Assembly: GCA_003116875.1 (NCBI GenBank)
Contig: BCKT01000019.1
Coordinates: 226,785-290,784 of the forward strand
Source: Takashimella koratensis
Lineage: Eukaryota; Basidiomycota; Tremellomycetes; Trichosporonales; Tetragoniomycetaceae
Reading direction: 5' to 3'
DNA length: 64,000 nt
Shown here one piece after another: positions 22,339 through 33,980 of the stretch (positions within the stretch are counted from its first letter, which is position 1; each line of letters begins with the position of its first letter). The translations under genes and the position numbers were made by a program. The notes under the pieces are model-generated. The model did no database searches, was not told the origin of the DNA, and was given only the letters and a program-made list of their open reading frames with translations.

Positions 22339-25030
22339 TTACCAGTTCTTCTCGTCGACTCCATTCTGCGATGCCCACTTTGAAGCCTTTCGAATACGTT
22401 GACCGCTGCGTAAAGTCAGTTAATCGCTCTCACCTCCTTTTGCCCACACCTGTTGCGTCAACTCACTATTTGAGAAAGATCAAGGGGAATGGCACAAAGA
22501 CACACGCGAGGCCACCGACGAGCGAGCTCCCTCCTCCAATCCCCAACTTTGAGAACATTGCACCTGCAAAAAGCGGGAACGCTGCCCCGAAACTTGACCT
22601 AAACAGATCATTAAGTGTCAAGACACTTCCAATCTCGGTATAGTAAACATCTCCAAAGTAAGCGAAGATTGTTTGGAATAAGATGAAAGCTCCGATTCCG
22701 AAGAAAGAGGTGAAGATGATAGGTACGATCCAATGGACGGAAGCGTATTGACCTGTCCAACCGAAACCGAACATGGCGATAGGGATACAGACGGCAGCGA
22801 TGGGTGCGGGTTTGAGACGAATTTCGGGGACAGGAATGAGACCATTGTTCGCGTCGAAAATGGGTTCAAGGCGGTAGTGAATGTATAAGCAGAAAACGGC
22901 ACAAGCGCCCCATGCACCAAAGAAGATACCGAGGAAGGCGAGACCGGATTCGCCAGAGTTGAAACCGTGTACCCTGGGAACGTCAGTGACTTGTTATAGG
23001 GTAGGTTGAGGAAGAGAGTTGTCACGGACAAGTGGCGTGGGCGTGGGATAGGAGTGGGAAGAGAATGTCTTCAAAAGTTTCTAACTCACTCTTGGAAGAC
23101 TAGAGGGAACGACTCAAACCACAAGTACAACAACCCATAGATAAGAGCAAGGTAAGTGTTATATACGAGCAAAATCGGTTCAAAGGCAAGTACGATTGGT
23201 CGAACGAGAACCATCTTGGCGACTGCGGAAGGGGTCATATCTGCCGCATCTAGTTCGGCTTGAGTTTTGAGGTCGGAGTTGTTGGTGATTTTACGAAGTC
23301 GGACCATACGACGGTGAAGGATCTGTCAGGTGTCAGGGTGGGCATTGCGGGTGAAGTGAGAAGGCGGGAGTGTCATGAGAGGAGAGGTCGGGGTGGATGC
23401 ACTTACGTTCTTGCCAGAGGTCTCGGGGAAGAAACACGCTGTGAAGACGAGGCAAGCGCCAGAGAGCCACAGGAGAACCCTGCATTGAATCAGCATAGAC
23501 ATTATGAGCATGACTAGAAGAACACGTACCAGAAAGGCCATTGCCATCCGTTTGCCTGGTATACGAATCCACCCAGCAAAGGACCGAAGATGGGTCTGTA
23601 TGCGTCAGCTGTGTGCCACATCGAACCAGATGACATCGACTGTTCACCCAGGGTAAAATCGTCGAGGTCGCCTCCCGCACTCACCCACAGACGGCACCAC
23701 ATCCCCATACCCCTATCGCATAAGCCAAATGCTTTGGGGCAAACATATCGCCCATCGTCGCTCCGCCCACAGCGAGAGCTGGAGACCCAAAGAAGCCAGC
23801 GAGGAAACGCATCGCCAGGAGGACGTGGATGTTGGGTGCGTAGATGGTTGGGAATTGGAGAGCCACGAAGATGACGAGTGTGCCGAGGTCTGTCGTGGGT
23901 GAGTGGGAATGCCTCGGGGGAAGGACGGAGGCAGAGGGGAAATGGTGGAAGAAGACTTACAGACTGGGAGACGACCGATTTGAGGGAACTCGGAGATAGG
24001 TGCCCACAGCATGGGTCCGATCCCGTATCCGAGGACGAAGAGGGTGAGGCCGACACTGTTATTGAACATGGTCAGCTCGTTTTGAGTCCCTCCCAAGGGC
24101 TGAGCTACACCTCGGTCAAACCCTCACTTACAGAGCCGAAGTCTCCGAGACTCCAAAGACCGTCTCGATTGAATTCGGACCCGCGATACCTGCCGAGTAA
24201 ATCGAACTTCCAACGTATACGCTAAACGTCAAGAACGCCATTGTTGTCGCTACCATGACTTTATAACCCGTACTCCAGTTGTAAGGGTTTTCCGGATCAT
24301 TGGGTCCGTACCAAGTGACTAAAGTTGGGTCGTCACCGGTTTCTGCGTCTTCAGGGGTTGAAGGCATTCGAGAGACTTGGTCACCGTGTCCGTACCCTTC
24401 CTCCTTGGCTGGTTTGGAGCGAGGAGAAGACTTGGTGCCGAGGTCGGTAGGATCACCGACCACGGTCTCGTTATCGTCAGAGCGGCGGCGGGTATGGGTG
24501 AAGGGCTCGTCTCGCCCTTCTTCGGGAAGTTCGGGGTTGAACTGACCCGGAGCGTTACCGGGGACTTCACCATGCTTGTCGGCAGAAGGGACGTCCTCGT
24601 GGTCAATGTGCGGGGGTTTGGACTGGGTAGAGCGGTCAGGTTTCGAGAGGTCGGTAAGAGTCGCGCTCGAGTCGTGGCTTCGGATCCCACGGTCAGTTGG
24701 GGCCGTGGTTGGCTCCGTAGTGATTGGGTAGTCCAGACCGGCATTGGAGTCGGCTGTGCCCTGCACCGGAGTCTGCTTGGGTTTCTCATTCAAGGTCCCA
24801 GCGTCGGTACCAGAGGGAGCAACATCAGAGCTGGTGTTCGCGCCCGGACGAGGTTTCTGCCCAGCCTGAGACTGAGACTGAGCCTTTTGAGCTTGCTTAG
24901 CGGCGATCGCGTCATTGGAGTAACAGGTCGGGAAGGTCAACTCGTCAGGGTACTTGAGGAGTCGACCGCCAGAGACGGTGCGAATACACCACCCGAGGAA
25001 AGTGGTTTGAAAGGCGCCGGCGAACGGCAT
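22339..25030 (-). CDS. MFS drug:H+ antiporter, FLR1/CAF5 type (DHA1)
   Basis: Plasma-membrane exporter of the DHA1 group that contains yeast Flr1 and S. pombe Caf5; expected to give resistance to azoles, benomyl or other toxic compounds. Eight exons: 25030-24132, 24055-23961, 23889-23685, 23595-23530, 23479-23407, 23322-23090, 22973-22467 and 22405-22339, giving 714 residues in a continuous frame. The N-terminus has the subgroup signature WCIRTVSGGRLLKYPDELTFP, then about 200 disordered residues rich in Ser, Thr, Pro and Asp. The pre-TM1 motif DPENPYNWSTGYKV and twelve hydrophobic segments follow. Family motifs include LFVLGYGIGPMLWAPISE, RFLAGFFGSPALAVGGA and GPIFGPLLGGF. The charged tail ends NGVDEKNW. 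The substrate cannot be told from sequence. Confidence 0.92.
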
Positions 25031-25272
25031 GGTGTGGTGAGTGGGGCCAGTGCGTGAGGGGTTGGGGTCGGTGGGTAGTGATGAGCTGGGGTGGGGTGGG
25101 GAGGGAGATGGTTAACCGGGGGGGGGGGATTGGAAGGGGATGGGGAGGTGTTATGGAGACGTGATGGAGAAGTGGGAGGGTTGTAATTTAAGTAGATGAG
25201 ACAAGGTGGAGGGGGGGACGACCTTGCTCGGACACCGAGTAGCGTCGTCGACCTCACCGCCCGACGGCGACA

Positions 25273-25301
25273 ATGATGATGATGATGATGATGATGATGA
25301 T
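25273..25301. repeat. (GAT)n trinucleotide repeat
   Basis: About nine or ten GAT units, non-coding. Confidence 0.95.
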
Positions 25302-25327
25302 ACCACGCGTCTGACTCAGGATTATCT

Positions 25328-25372
25328 CGCCGGGTCGGTATGGTCGGTGTGGTCGGTGTGGTCGGTGTGGGT
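25328..25372. repeat. (GGTCGGTGT)n minisatellite, 4 units
   Basis: Four near-identical 9-bp units, the first with one substitution, upstream of the FLR1-like gene. Confidence 0.9.
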
Positions 25373-27030
25373 CAGTTCGGTATTCTGCACCCTGGGTTTC
25401 CCTGGGTTTATCGTAACGATTGCTGAGAAAGCGAAAGCAGGTTGACTGAGTCTCCGTGTCTCGATCACCCTAAGCTTGGCGAGGCGGTATCCCAGGCAAG
25501 GAAGGGAAACGAGCTGCAGATGGAGGAGGAGGAGGAGGAGGAGGGTGGTTAGGTAGAGCAAAGGCGTAGGTGAGACGGGCTAGGAACCCTGCAGCGCGGG
25601 GTTTTGGTCAGATTCAACAATCATTCTGGGAGACGAAGGGCGGGCGAGCTTGGACCACGCAGCGAAGGTAGGTGCTGCAAAACGATTAGGAGCGCGTATT
25701 GTATGACTATGACGAAGAGAGAGAGAGAGAGAGGGAGAGAGGGAGTGGAGCGAAGGCTACGGCTGTCAGGGAGTGAGAGTGATCAGGATAAACGTTGACC
25801 GCCGGCGTTGGGGGAACTGGAACAGGGGCAGGGGGATCGGCAAGAGAGGCTGGCCCTGGGGCCGGCCGAGGATTGCGAGTAGGGAGTCGAGTTAGGTAAC
25901 TAGATTGCCCGACACCCCGGGGCACTACGACAACATGCGCTACGGTGCAGAAAATGCAGAGCGTGCAAACGACGACACGGAGGACTGAGGTGCTAATCGT
26001 CATGGTGTTTGAGATTCAGGACCAAAAAAAGTTGGACCAAGTGGGAGATTCGCCACACACCACTAGAAGACTACACCGCCGGCCCTCCACCTCCACCTCC
26101 ACTCAACGTCATACCCCTTCCCCCCCCGCCCCCCCCGCCCCCCTCCCCGACCCCTCCAGCCAGATAGACCCACTGCATAGACTGCGTACTCCGTGGATGC
26201 TCTCCACCACAACCCACGGGCTGAGACTGAGCACATGGCATAGCGTGGACCGCGTGTGCCGCCGGCCTAGGGAGGTCGACATGCGTTGAGTCATATGCGA
26301 CGTGAGTCCGACCAGGGTCAGGACCAAGGATTCGTTGCAAGTGATCGAGGATCAAGGTTAAACCTGGACCTGTGGAATTGAGTTCACAAGGTTGTGATCC
26401 CCAGGGTCAGAGTTAGTTGACAATTCAAGTCTCATGGCTGATGATGATCATTTGATCACGGGCTAAAATCTCGTAACATGGGTCATGACAACGGGCGGTA
26501 TCGAGGTATATCGAAGAACAAGGTCGAGAGGCGCGAGACTGAAACTAGTAGTTAAGAGGATGAAGCTGGGATGTGGGATGGAAAGGGGGAAGATGGGGAC
26601 AGCAAAGCAGTCGTCACCGCTAGGATTGAACTATATAGAGTCTGAGGGTGGAGGAGGTAGGAGGTAGGGATTAAGATAAACAAAGTAGATTATGATCAGG
26701 GACAGGTCGGATGGAGGTGAGGGGGACAGGCAATGGGAAAGACCAGTGCCAGACGAGACAATCGATACAGCGTTAACCCTCGCGACGGAGAACACGGATC
26801 AGATCAGAAACTAGATAGTAGATAGCCGACACGACTCCTCGATAGGGATTTGTTAAGAAAGGTGGTTGTTTCTGTTTCGTCTTAAACTCTATATCACAAG
26901 GCGAGAAGGGCGAGGGGGTCGAGTCGAGACGGTGACAATTATCGCACCATCGAGGCGGTCGGTCAAGTCGGTATCACGTCGGTCGAGTCAGAGGGTACAT
27001 GACATCAAAATGTCTGCCGTGCGTACGCGT

Positions 27031-29441
27031 TTACGCAAACACCTCGTCCCAACCCGGTTCGCGGCCTCGACTAGCCAAGTGCCTTGTCCAGACATACCAG
27101 AACAGTGCAAAGACCAGAGCGACTTTTGCCAGATTCTTAAGGTGCCACAAGTTCTCTGCGGTATCTGGTCGTTGTCGGTCTTGCGATTTATATCCGTCCT
27201 GGTCGACCGTCGCGGGCGGGGGCCACTTGCCCCTGTGAGCCAAGCGAGAGGAGAGGGCGCGGTTGACTCGAGAAACGGCTCGAGGGGAGGAAGAGGGACC
27301 AGTGGGGAGGTCGGTGATAGGCGAAGAGACGGTGATTTCGACTTTACGAGCCGCGCGGGACATCCGAATCGATTCGCGGTAGCCGTCAACACAGCGCTGG
27401 ATTCATCAGCACAAGTCACATGTACGAGTTAAAAAAACAAAAGCGACTCACCTCCATAGCATCCCACCAGGTGAACCCCTTGATACCCTCGGTACTCGCA
27501 CGAGCGCCCATGGCGACTCGTTCAGCGTGGTGAGTGGCCGCTTGGGACAAGAGCGACGCGTAGCCCTCGACAGCGGCCTCGAAGAGCGCGCCCGAGGCCT
27601 CGCGGCACACGCCCGACCACGCTGGAGCGGGGCCAGACTTGTTTGTAGGAAGGGCCAGGAGCAAGCCTGTCTTCTCGTGCGAGACAAGGTCCCGCGTTCC
27701 CTCGGCGTCGAGACCGACCACGGGCTGGGAGTTGTCAGCTGGCTGTAACTTTGACTAATGGAGTCTAGTTGACTTACCAAGCCCGATGCAAGAGCCTCGA
27801 GGACGACCTGGCCAAAAGTCTCGGTGAAACTTGGGAACGCAAAGACATCGGCCGAGGCATAACACTGCGCAAGCTCGATACCCTGTCGGTGTCCCATGAA
27901 CGTCGCGTCGTAGCCCTCGTTGTTGCAGATGTTTTCAAGATCAATCTTGGCCGGTCCGTCACCGACAACGACGAGCTTGGGCATCGGGGTGCCTGCGGGG
28001 AGGTGCGCCTTGAGTCGGCCGTACGCGCGCAACAAGAGAACCAGGTTCTTCTCCCACGACCTGAAGCACGATCAGCAGGTGTAAATCTGTGTGAGTGGAC
28101 CAGTCTACTCACACTCGGCCAACGTAGAGGAGGACGATTCGCGCGGGGAGGTTTGCAGGCTCATCGGCTTCTGGGTCGGCAGCAGCGACGAACGGGGTCT
28201 GAGGCGGAGTGAGCGGGAGGCTAGCCTTTCGGCCAGTGTGGTGGACGCCGTTGCCCTGTTTGACTTTCTCATTGGGCATGGGCGCCTCGCCAACTCCCCA
28301 GGACGCACGCATCCGGGCGGAACGCTGTCGAGGTCCAAATTGTGAGAGGTCGACACCACGCGGCCAAAGTCGGACGTTGGAGAAGTGTTGCGACTCGAGC
28401 ATCTCCAGAGTCGAAGGCGAGGGGCAGAGGGTGATGAGTGTCTTGGAGTAAAGCCATTGTTGCAGCTTCCACATGATCGGAGTGAGCCACGCCATGCCGA
28501 ACAGAGTAGCGTAGGTGGCAAGGTTTCTAAATTGTTAGTGAGGTCAAGAGGAGATACGCACGTGTGGTAGGATGCAACGACGGCGCCGTTGATACCGGTA
28601 CCGATAGCGGGACCGCTAGGGCTGACCCAGTCTTCTCCCGCCCATCCAAGCTCCATCGCGACGAGCGTCTGTGCGCCAAGCCAGATCGGATCGACAAAGT
28701 GGACGACATCAGGCTGGAAGTCGCGAATGGTTCGAAGGAATTTAGGGCGAAGGAAATTGAGTTTGAGGCCTGGGTAGACAACGAGAGGAACACCGGCGGT
28801 GCCGACGAGAGGGTGGGAGGCGTAGTGGCTCTGAGCAAAGTTAGCACGTGTGTGGGGTTGGGTGGGCTCCTACACTCACCATGCCAGTGCCCGGGCCGAG
28901 GAGCATGCAGCTGTGACCCTCACGCTCGAGGTGTTCCAACAAACGTGCAAGTGTCCGGGTGACACCATCGACTTTGGGCAAAAAGTTCTCTGCGATATGT
29001 TAGGGTGGGTCACGTAGGTCCCAGAGTGGTCCACTCACCAGTAACAATAACAATGCGCAGACCCTTGCGCCCTCGACCCTCGCTCAACCAAGCCTCGCGC
29101 GCGTCCTTCTCCTCGGGGCTCATAGTTGGCCGCCAAGGGAAGGTGCCGCTGCCCTCGACGGGAGGCGGGGTGGGTGCGAGTTCATCCTCATGAGACTTGT
29201 AGTCACCCGACTTGTGCAAAGGGAGAGTAGCTTCGGGCATCTCGAGCTCGGGCACCTCCATAGGAGGAGGGAGGACGAGGGCGTCGGGCGGCGACGAGAC
29301 GAGGCGGGTACGCGAGCGAGTTCTCGGTCCACCAGAGGTTGAGGTCGAGGATGAGGTTGAGGCGGTGGATGAAGAGTAGGATTGGTTGGGGCGTGAAGAG
29401 AAGGGTGAAGAAGGGGTCAGAGGTGGGGTGAGGATCGACAT
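27031..29441 (-). CDS. GT4-family glycosyltransferase with C-terminal membrane anchor
   Basis: Retaining glycosyltransferase of family GT4 (GT-B fold), resembling sulfoquinovosyl- and mannosyl-transferases; donor and acceptor are unknown. Exon 1 (29441-29039) encodes about 115 disordered Ser/Pro-rich residues, then LRIVIVT. Exon 2 (28989-28880) gives ENFLPKVDGVTRTLARLLEH. Later exons give SYHTNLATYATLFG, YVGRSWEKNLVLLLRAYG, LVVVGDGPAKIDLE and the nucleotide-sugar signature FPSFTETFGQVVLEALASGLP. An insertion of about 50 residues (GEAPMPNEK... to ANLPARIV) separates the two Rossmann halves. The C-terminus has one hydrophobic helix (VALVFALFWYVWTRHLAS), suggesting tail anchoring. I chose the ATG at 29441; an in-frame ATG at 29708 would add a low-complexity Pro/His stretch. 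Seven exons, all introns under about 75 nt. Confidence 0.88.
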
Positions 29442-30485
29442 GTGACTGTTATTTGAACAATGGCGGGGGGTTATGTGCCCGGTCGACGGGAAAGAAAGGA
29501 AGGTGGTGGTGGGTGTGGGTGTGGGTGTGGGTGGTTGAGGTGGTGAGGAGGTGGGCGGCAAATGGAGCCTCGTGGAGGTGGGGGGGATGGGGCGTCGGAC
29601 GAGCGGCGAAAGGGGTGAAACGGTGGGTGGATGGGCGTCTGGATTTCGAGGAGAAAGGATGATCCAAGCGCTGTGATGAATGGAACGAGACCAGGGGGAA
29701 CAGAGCAAAGAGCAAAGATCAAGGGGTCGATGAGCGTTCGCGTTTAGGTTTGGTTGCGAAACGTGGGCTTGATGAGGGGTAGATAGGAGCGAGCAGGCGA
29801 GCGGCGGGGGTCGAGCGAGCCCGTGTTATGCTGCGATCGCAGGCTGGCGATTGTCAGACATCGATGGAGAGGAGGAGGGTGGGAGAGGTAGGTGGTCGAT
29901 GCAGTGCAGAGACAACGAGACAAGGTCGAGGAAAGGAGAGATTGGCAACGAGGTCGTAGCACCCAGGTCCAGGCCGGGCGGGACGCGTGGCACTCACCAG
30001 AGTGAAAAAATCCCCAGCGAGGAAAAATAATAACAAGCACAGGCTCAAGCAAGGCTCGTCTCTTCTGGTCAAAGTTGAAACGCAGGTCGCTGCGGCTCGC
30101 GGCTGGATGGTCTCAGCGCTGGGTTGGTTGACGGCTGGGCAAGGTCAACGATTGGAGTCAGGTTATGGACGCGGGGAGCGATATACACAGGCTTCGGTGT
30201 GTTTTTGCGTTGCGATTCAAGAGCAGTGAGGATGAAAGAGTACACGATAGATGTCAGATGAGGATCGTTTCGATCTCTTGATTTTTCTTTTGTTGCATCT
30301 GCATCGGACTGACTGCTTCGAGTGGCAAGTGTGTAACATTCCACGCACGAGCCCAGCGCCGAGCGCCGCGAGCCAGTAGTGGTGCGCGCATTATTTGCGA
30401 GCGGACCACCTGATTTTAATAAAACTAGCCAACTCTGTTTTTGATCATGATCTCTCGCGCCAGGGGCAAGGGGAGAAGAAAGGGA

Positions 30486-30503
30486 GGGGGGGGGGGGGGG
30501 GGG
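30486..30503. repeat. Poly-G run of 18
   Basis: Uninterrupted G homopolymer in intergenic DNA. Confidence 0.95.
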
Positions 30504-30796
30504 TCCTATGCGGCTCCTGGTTTGACCTCTGCTCTGGCACCGGGTGATGCGGTCATGCATGGATTACGGTGTAGCCCGGATATGAGGAGACCAGGGGAAG
30601 TAAGGAGACGCGAGGGAGGTACAGAGCAAGTTGAATGGGTTTAGTCCACGAACGTGTCTGGTAAATGTGAGGGTACGGGCCGAGGAGGGGTTGCGTACAT
30701 GCGATAGGACGCGGACAAGCAAGGTTGTTTTTCGGATTTCAAAGAGGAACGTGCGTAAATGAGCCGACCAAAGCCGGGCGCGTGTAGGGTGGAGGT

Positions 30797-30836
30797 GTGG
30801 CACTGGCACTGGCACTGGCACTGGCACTGGCACCGG
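30797..30836. repeat. (GGCACT)n hexanucleotide repeat
   Basis: About six to seven units, the last changed to GGCACC; intergenic. Confidence 0.9.
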
Positions 30837-31103
30837 CGTGACCAGCATGACTGTTTACACCCAATCGTTCGCCACGCTGCCACTCTGCCACACCCGCCGC
30901 TAACCCCGGGCCCAAACTCCGGCGCTAGACCTACCTTTCAGGGTGTATGCTCCGGCCGGTGCTGACCAAGGAGGAAAAAAAACAGCCTACCTACGGTGCA
31001 GCGGGTCCCATCTCGCCTTGCATTGGGCCGCTCTGCTTTTTTACCTTATTATCCCCCCTGCCCGCGCCCCCGTCTTGCCCTCTTTCTCTCTTCTCTTCAT
31101 CCC

Positions 31104-31155
31104 ACCACCACCACACCACCACCACCACACCACCACCACATCACCACCACTACCA
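31104..31155. repeat. (CCA)n imperfect trinucleotide repeat
   Basis: CCACCACCA blocks broken by CACA, in the leader region of the AT-hook gene. Confidence 0.85.
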
Positions 31156-31570
31156 CTCCCCTCGCTGCACCTACCACTCTCCAGCAGCGTCCCACTCCTG
31201 CCTCTGGCATAACAGCTTCCACCCGCCTCCGTGTCTGATAATCATCTACTTGCCTACTCCAATACTATCCACAATGTTCTTCTCCGCCTAGATTCCCTTC
31301 CTCAGGAAGAACCCCAATCTCGTCGTCGTTCTCTAGAACCACCACGACCTTTTCAGTCAACCCCCCCATCTAGTCTTTCCAACCCCCTCCCCTTCTTCGA
31401 ACCACGAGTTCGATTTGCCCATTATGGCGTCCTTCAACCCCCAGCTCCCCAGCGCACAACCCCAATCACAACAACAACAACCCCAAGCCTCCCCCCGGTG
31501 TCAGCACCAACAATCCTGTTCCAACCCCCAGACCTAGAGTCCCTCAAGCAGCCCACGGGCCCCCAAGTGT

Positions 31571-31739
31571 GAGTCTTGTCCCACCCTCGCTCCTTGGCTA
31601 TTACTCGCCTGGACGTCACCGCTGACATTCTCTGCGTCACCTATCCTTGCCCTTTTCCCACGCTCCGAATTCACCTCCGAAATTAAACTCCACGTCACTT
31701 TCCCTATCAATTCACGTGACGCAATTGTGGCACCCCAGT
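31571..31739 (+). other. Probable 5'-UTR intron of the AT-hook gene
   Basis: A gtgagt donor at 31571 and a polypyrimidine stretch ending ccccag at about 31737 bracket sequence with in-frame stops. The flanking reading frame stays open across the junction but has no ATG upstream, so I treat it as a leader intron. Confidence 0.4.
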
Positions 31740-31847
31740 CAGATCACGTCTACCCCGCTACCCCCGGCCAACCTGGTCCCCGACAACACGCCCATCACTT
31801 TCACCATCACCCCACCCAGTGACATTGCCGTGAACGATCTCCTCGAC

Positions 31848-33167
31848 ATGAACATGTCCGAACAATTCGACTTTTCAAGCTTCCTCGCCGAGGGTGCCCT
31901 GTCTCTCTGTGAGTCGTCACTTCTTTCTCCGATTGGACCAGCCTCTAACCTCACTCCAGTCGAGATGGCACCCGCGGTCGAGTCCACGGCCGCCCCTCAG
32001 GACGGTCCGTCCCCCGCCTCCACCGAGTCTCAACAATCCCTCGCCCTCGACATCGAGCCCGACACAACCTTTGACTTTGACTTTGACTTCCCCGCTTCCG
32101 GCATTGTCCACGACCCTGTTGACATCTTTGCCAACAAGGCCGAGGCCGTTGCCGTCCCGGACAACCGAGGCATGAACGACCCCACGATGACTTCCACGTT
32201 CGGCCTCGACTTTGCCGACTTTGGCACGCTCGCTGGCATTGGCCCCAACGCTATGGACCAGCTTGGTCTCGCCGACTTTGTCGCCCAGATCACGGCTACC
32301 GAGCCCGCCGCGCCAGCGACCGACGTCACCAAGCTCGCTCAGGCCTACCAGACCATCAACTGGGTCCAGTTTGCCGCAGCGGTGCCCATGGCTACGTCGC
32401 CCACGTCGCAGACGCCAGTCCTCGCTGCTCCCCCAGCGCTGGCGTCGCCGACCTTTGCGCCCATGCAACGCCAAGTCTCGGACGCCTCCGTCGCCTCGGC
32501 CACTCTCATGAAGCGCAAGCTCTCTGATGTGTCTGAGCGCTCGGACGGCTCCGTCAAGCGCCCGCGTGGCCGCCCGCCCAAGTCTGCGTCCGCTGCGACC
32601 TCCCCCGCATCCGTCCCCGGCCCCGCAACGGCAAAGCGTCCATACAAGCGCCAACAATCAAAGTCAAACCAACCCAAGTCTTCGTCGGCTACCCCGCTCG
32701 TCAACAACGACAGCGCTCTCGCCGACGACTATGACGACTCTGACCCGGAGTCGTCGCCACTCAAGCTCACCGTCTCTGGCAAGCTCTCCACCGAGCGACC
32801 CAAGTCCGTTGTGCCTGAGCGGTTCCTCAAGTCGGGCCAGGCTCAAGAGGTTACCGGTCTTTCGATTGCGCAGATCAACTCGTTCCCGAACTGGGATGCG
32901 CTTCTCGAGGCCGTTGACGACGCTCACAAGGCGTCGGCGGAGCGATTCGGAAAGTACCTCGAGACGCAGCGAAAGCGTGCGGCCGAGGCAGCTACCAAGA
33001 CTCGACTCCAAAGGCAGGAGAAGGAGGAGGCGAGCCAACGTGCAATCTCTCAGCTCAACGACAAGCTCGCTGCTGCCGAGGCTAAGATTGCCGTCCTCAC
33101 CGCCTTCCTCGCCAACCAAGTCGCTGGCGGTGTCGTCCTCCCTGCAGACGTCCGAGCGGCCCTGTAA
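31848..33167 (+). CDS. AT-hook and coiled-coil protein, putative transcription regulator
   Basis: Not recognised as a named family. Exons 31848-31908 and 31960-33167 give 422 residues. The first part is acidic and aromatic (MNMSEQFDFSSFLAEGAL, TTFDFDFDFPAS, FGLDFADFG), like an activation domain. Near residue 220 is an AT-hook, KRPRGRPPKS, which binds the minor groove of AT-rich DNA, followed by KRPYKRQQSK. The last 90 residues are a Lys/Arg/Glu/Ala-rich coiled coil (ETQRKRAAEAATKTRLQRQE). Nuclear location and a regulatory role are inferred from these parts. The intron is 51 nt, a multiple of three with no stop, so its retention would add 17 residues. The start is the first ATG in frame; a second lies two codons later. 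Confidence 0.7.
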   Translation: MNMSEQFDFSSFLAEGALSLCESSLLSPIGPASNLTPVEMAPAVESTAAPQDGPSPASTESQQSLALDIEPDTTFDFDFDFPASGIVHDPVDIFANKAEAVAVPDNRGMNDPTMTSTFGLDFADFGTLAGIGPNAMDQLGLADFVAQITATEPAAPATDVTKLAQAYQTINWVQFAAAVPMATSPTSQTPVLAAPPALASPTFAPMQRQVSDASVASATLMKRKLSDVSERSDGSVKRPRGRPPKSASAATSPASVPGPATAKRPYKRQQSKSNQPKSSSATPLVNNDSALADDYDDSDPESSPLKLTVSGKLSTERPKSVVPERFLKSGQAQEVTGLSIAQINSFPNWDALLEAVDDAHKASAERFGKYLETQRKRAAEAATKTRLQRQEKEEASQRAISQLNDKLAAAEAKIAVLTAFLANQVAGGVVLPADVRAAL

Positions 33168-33980
33168 GGTGATGTCGACCCGCTAGCTTTTTTTTTCTCT
33201 TCTCTCTTCGTTCTCGTTCCCGTCTCGATCGACCGTTTCGACCCTTTTCGTTTTGTTTCTTTCTTAATTTACGGACTATTGGAGAGATCGTCAAACCATC
33301 TCACTCCCAAACAACCCCCTCTTTTCACCCCAAGACCGCGAGACGGTTCGCACGGACCATATTTCGCCCCCAAGACCAACTTAAGACACCCGGGGTAACA
33401 CCCCAACCAAGATACCAAAACTCGCACGAGATAGCGCGAAACCCCCATCCCAACCCCAAGACCGAAAAGAGGTTGTGTAGTTGTTTTATTGTTCCATATT
33501 TGGTTTATGCGGCTTCTCCAACACCAAAAGTCCCTTGTGTTTTCGTAGCTACTCTCTATGCAAGAGATGACGATCAGCTGAAGCCCAGACTGCACTGACG
33601 GTAGAAGACAAGACGAGACTGGAGGCAGAGGCAGAGCCGAGGAGATAACGAAGGACCGAGCTTAGCCGGGGATAAGGGATTAGTTGCATGTGACATAAGC
33701 GCCATTGTTCGGATGTGAAACCTTGTCATTGCATTGTCCATCTCCCTCTCCTCCTCACGTCTCATCTTCATCTTGACCACCCTTGTACTCTGTTGTATAT
33801 CTATCACGTCGTTGTCACTCTGTCCTCTACTCTTTGTCTTCGCCGTCGAATCGGTACCTCTGCGTTGTCATCAGCATCCCCTCATCCCCCCATCCTCCCA
33901 TCCCTTCTTCCACTCCCTCGACTCTTCCCGCTCTCCTTCCGCCCCTCACTTCATAACCTATCCCTACTGCCTCTTGCAAC
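33168..33980. other. 3' flank of the AT-hook gene and promoter of the next gene
   Basis: A T-rich stretch just after the stop (33186-33215) suits a 3' UTR. From about 33720 a pyrimidine-rich leader-like sequence precedes the next ATG. No exon supported. Confidence 0.5.

Larger units (their letters stand above)
25031..27030. other. 2-kb intergenic region with several microsatellites, no gene seen
   Basis: Upstream region of the FLR1-like gene and 3' flank of the glycosyltransferase. It contains a short poly-G (25118-25128), GAT repeats (25273-25301), GGTCGGTGT repeats (25328-25372), a GA run (25720-25741) and a C-run patch (26120-26150). Open frames here lack conserved content and usable splice sites. 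Confidence 0.5.
29442..31570. other. Upstream regions of the GT4 and AT-hook genes, repeats, no gene seen
   Basis: Divergent promoter space. It contains poly-G (30486-30503), GGCACT repeats (30797-30836), CCA repeats (31104-31155) and TGGGTG repeats (about 29505-29535). From about 31060 the sequence is pyrimidine-rich and leader-like for the AT-hook gene. A 37-codon upstream frame (ATG at 31424, Gln-rich) sits in that leader. Confidence 0.5.

Noticed and set aside
31231..31570. Upstream coding exon for the AT-hook protein
   Set aside because: The frame joins in phase across the leader intron but contains no ATG; it starts only with GTG, so it is treated as 5' UTR.
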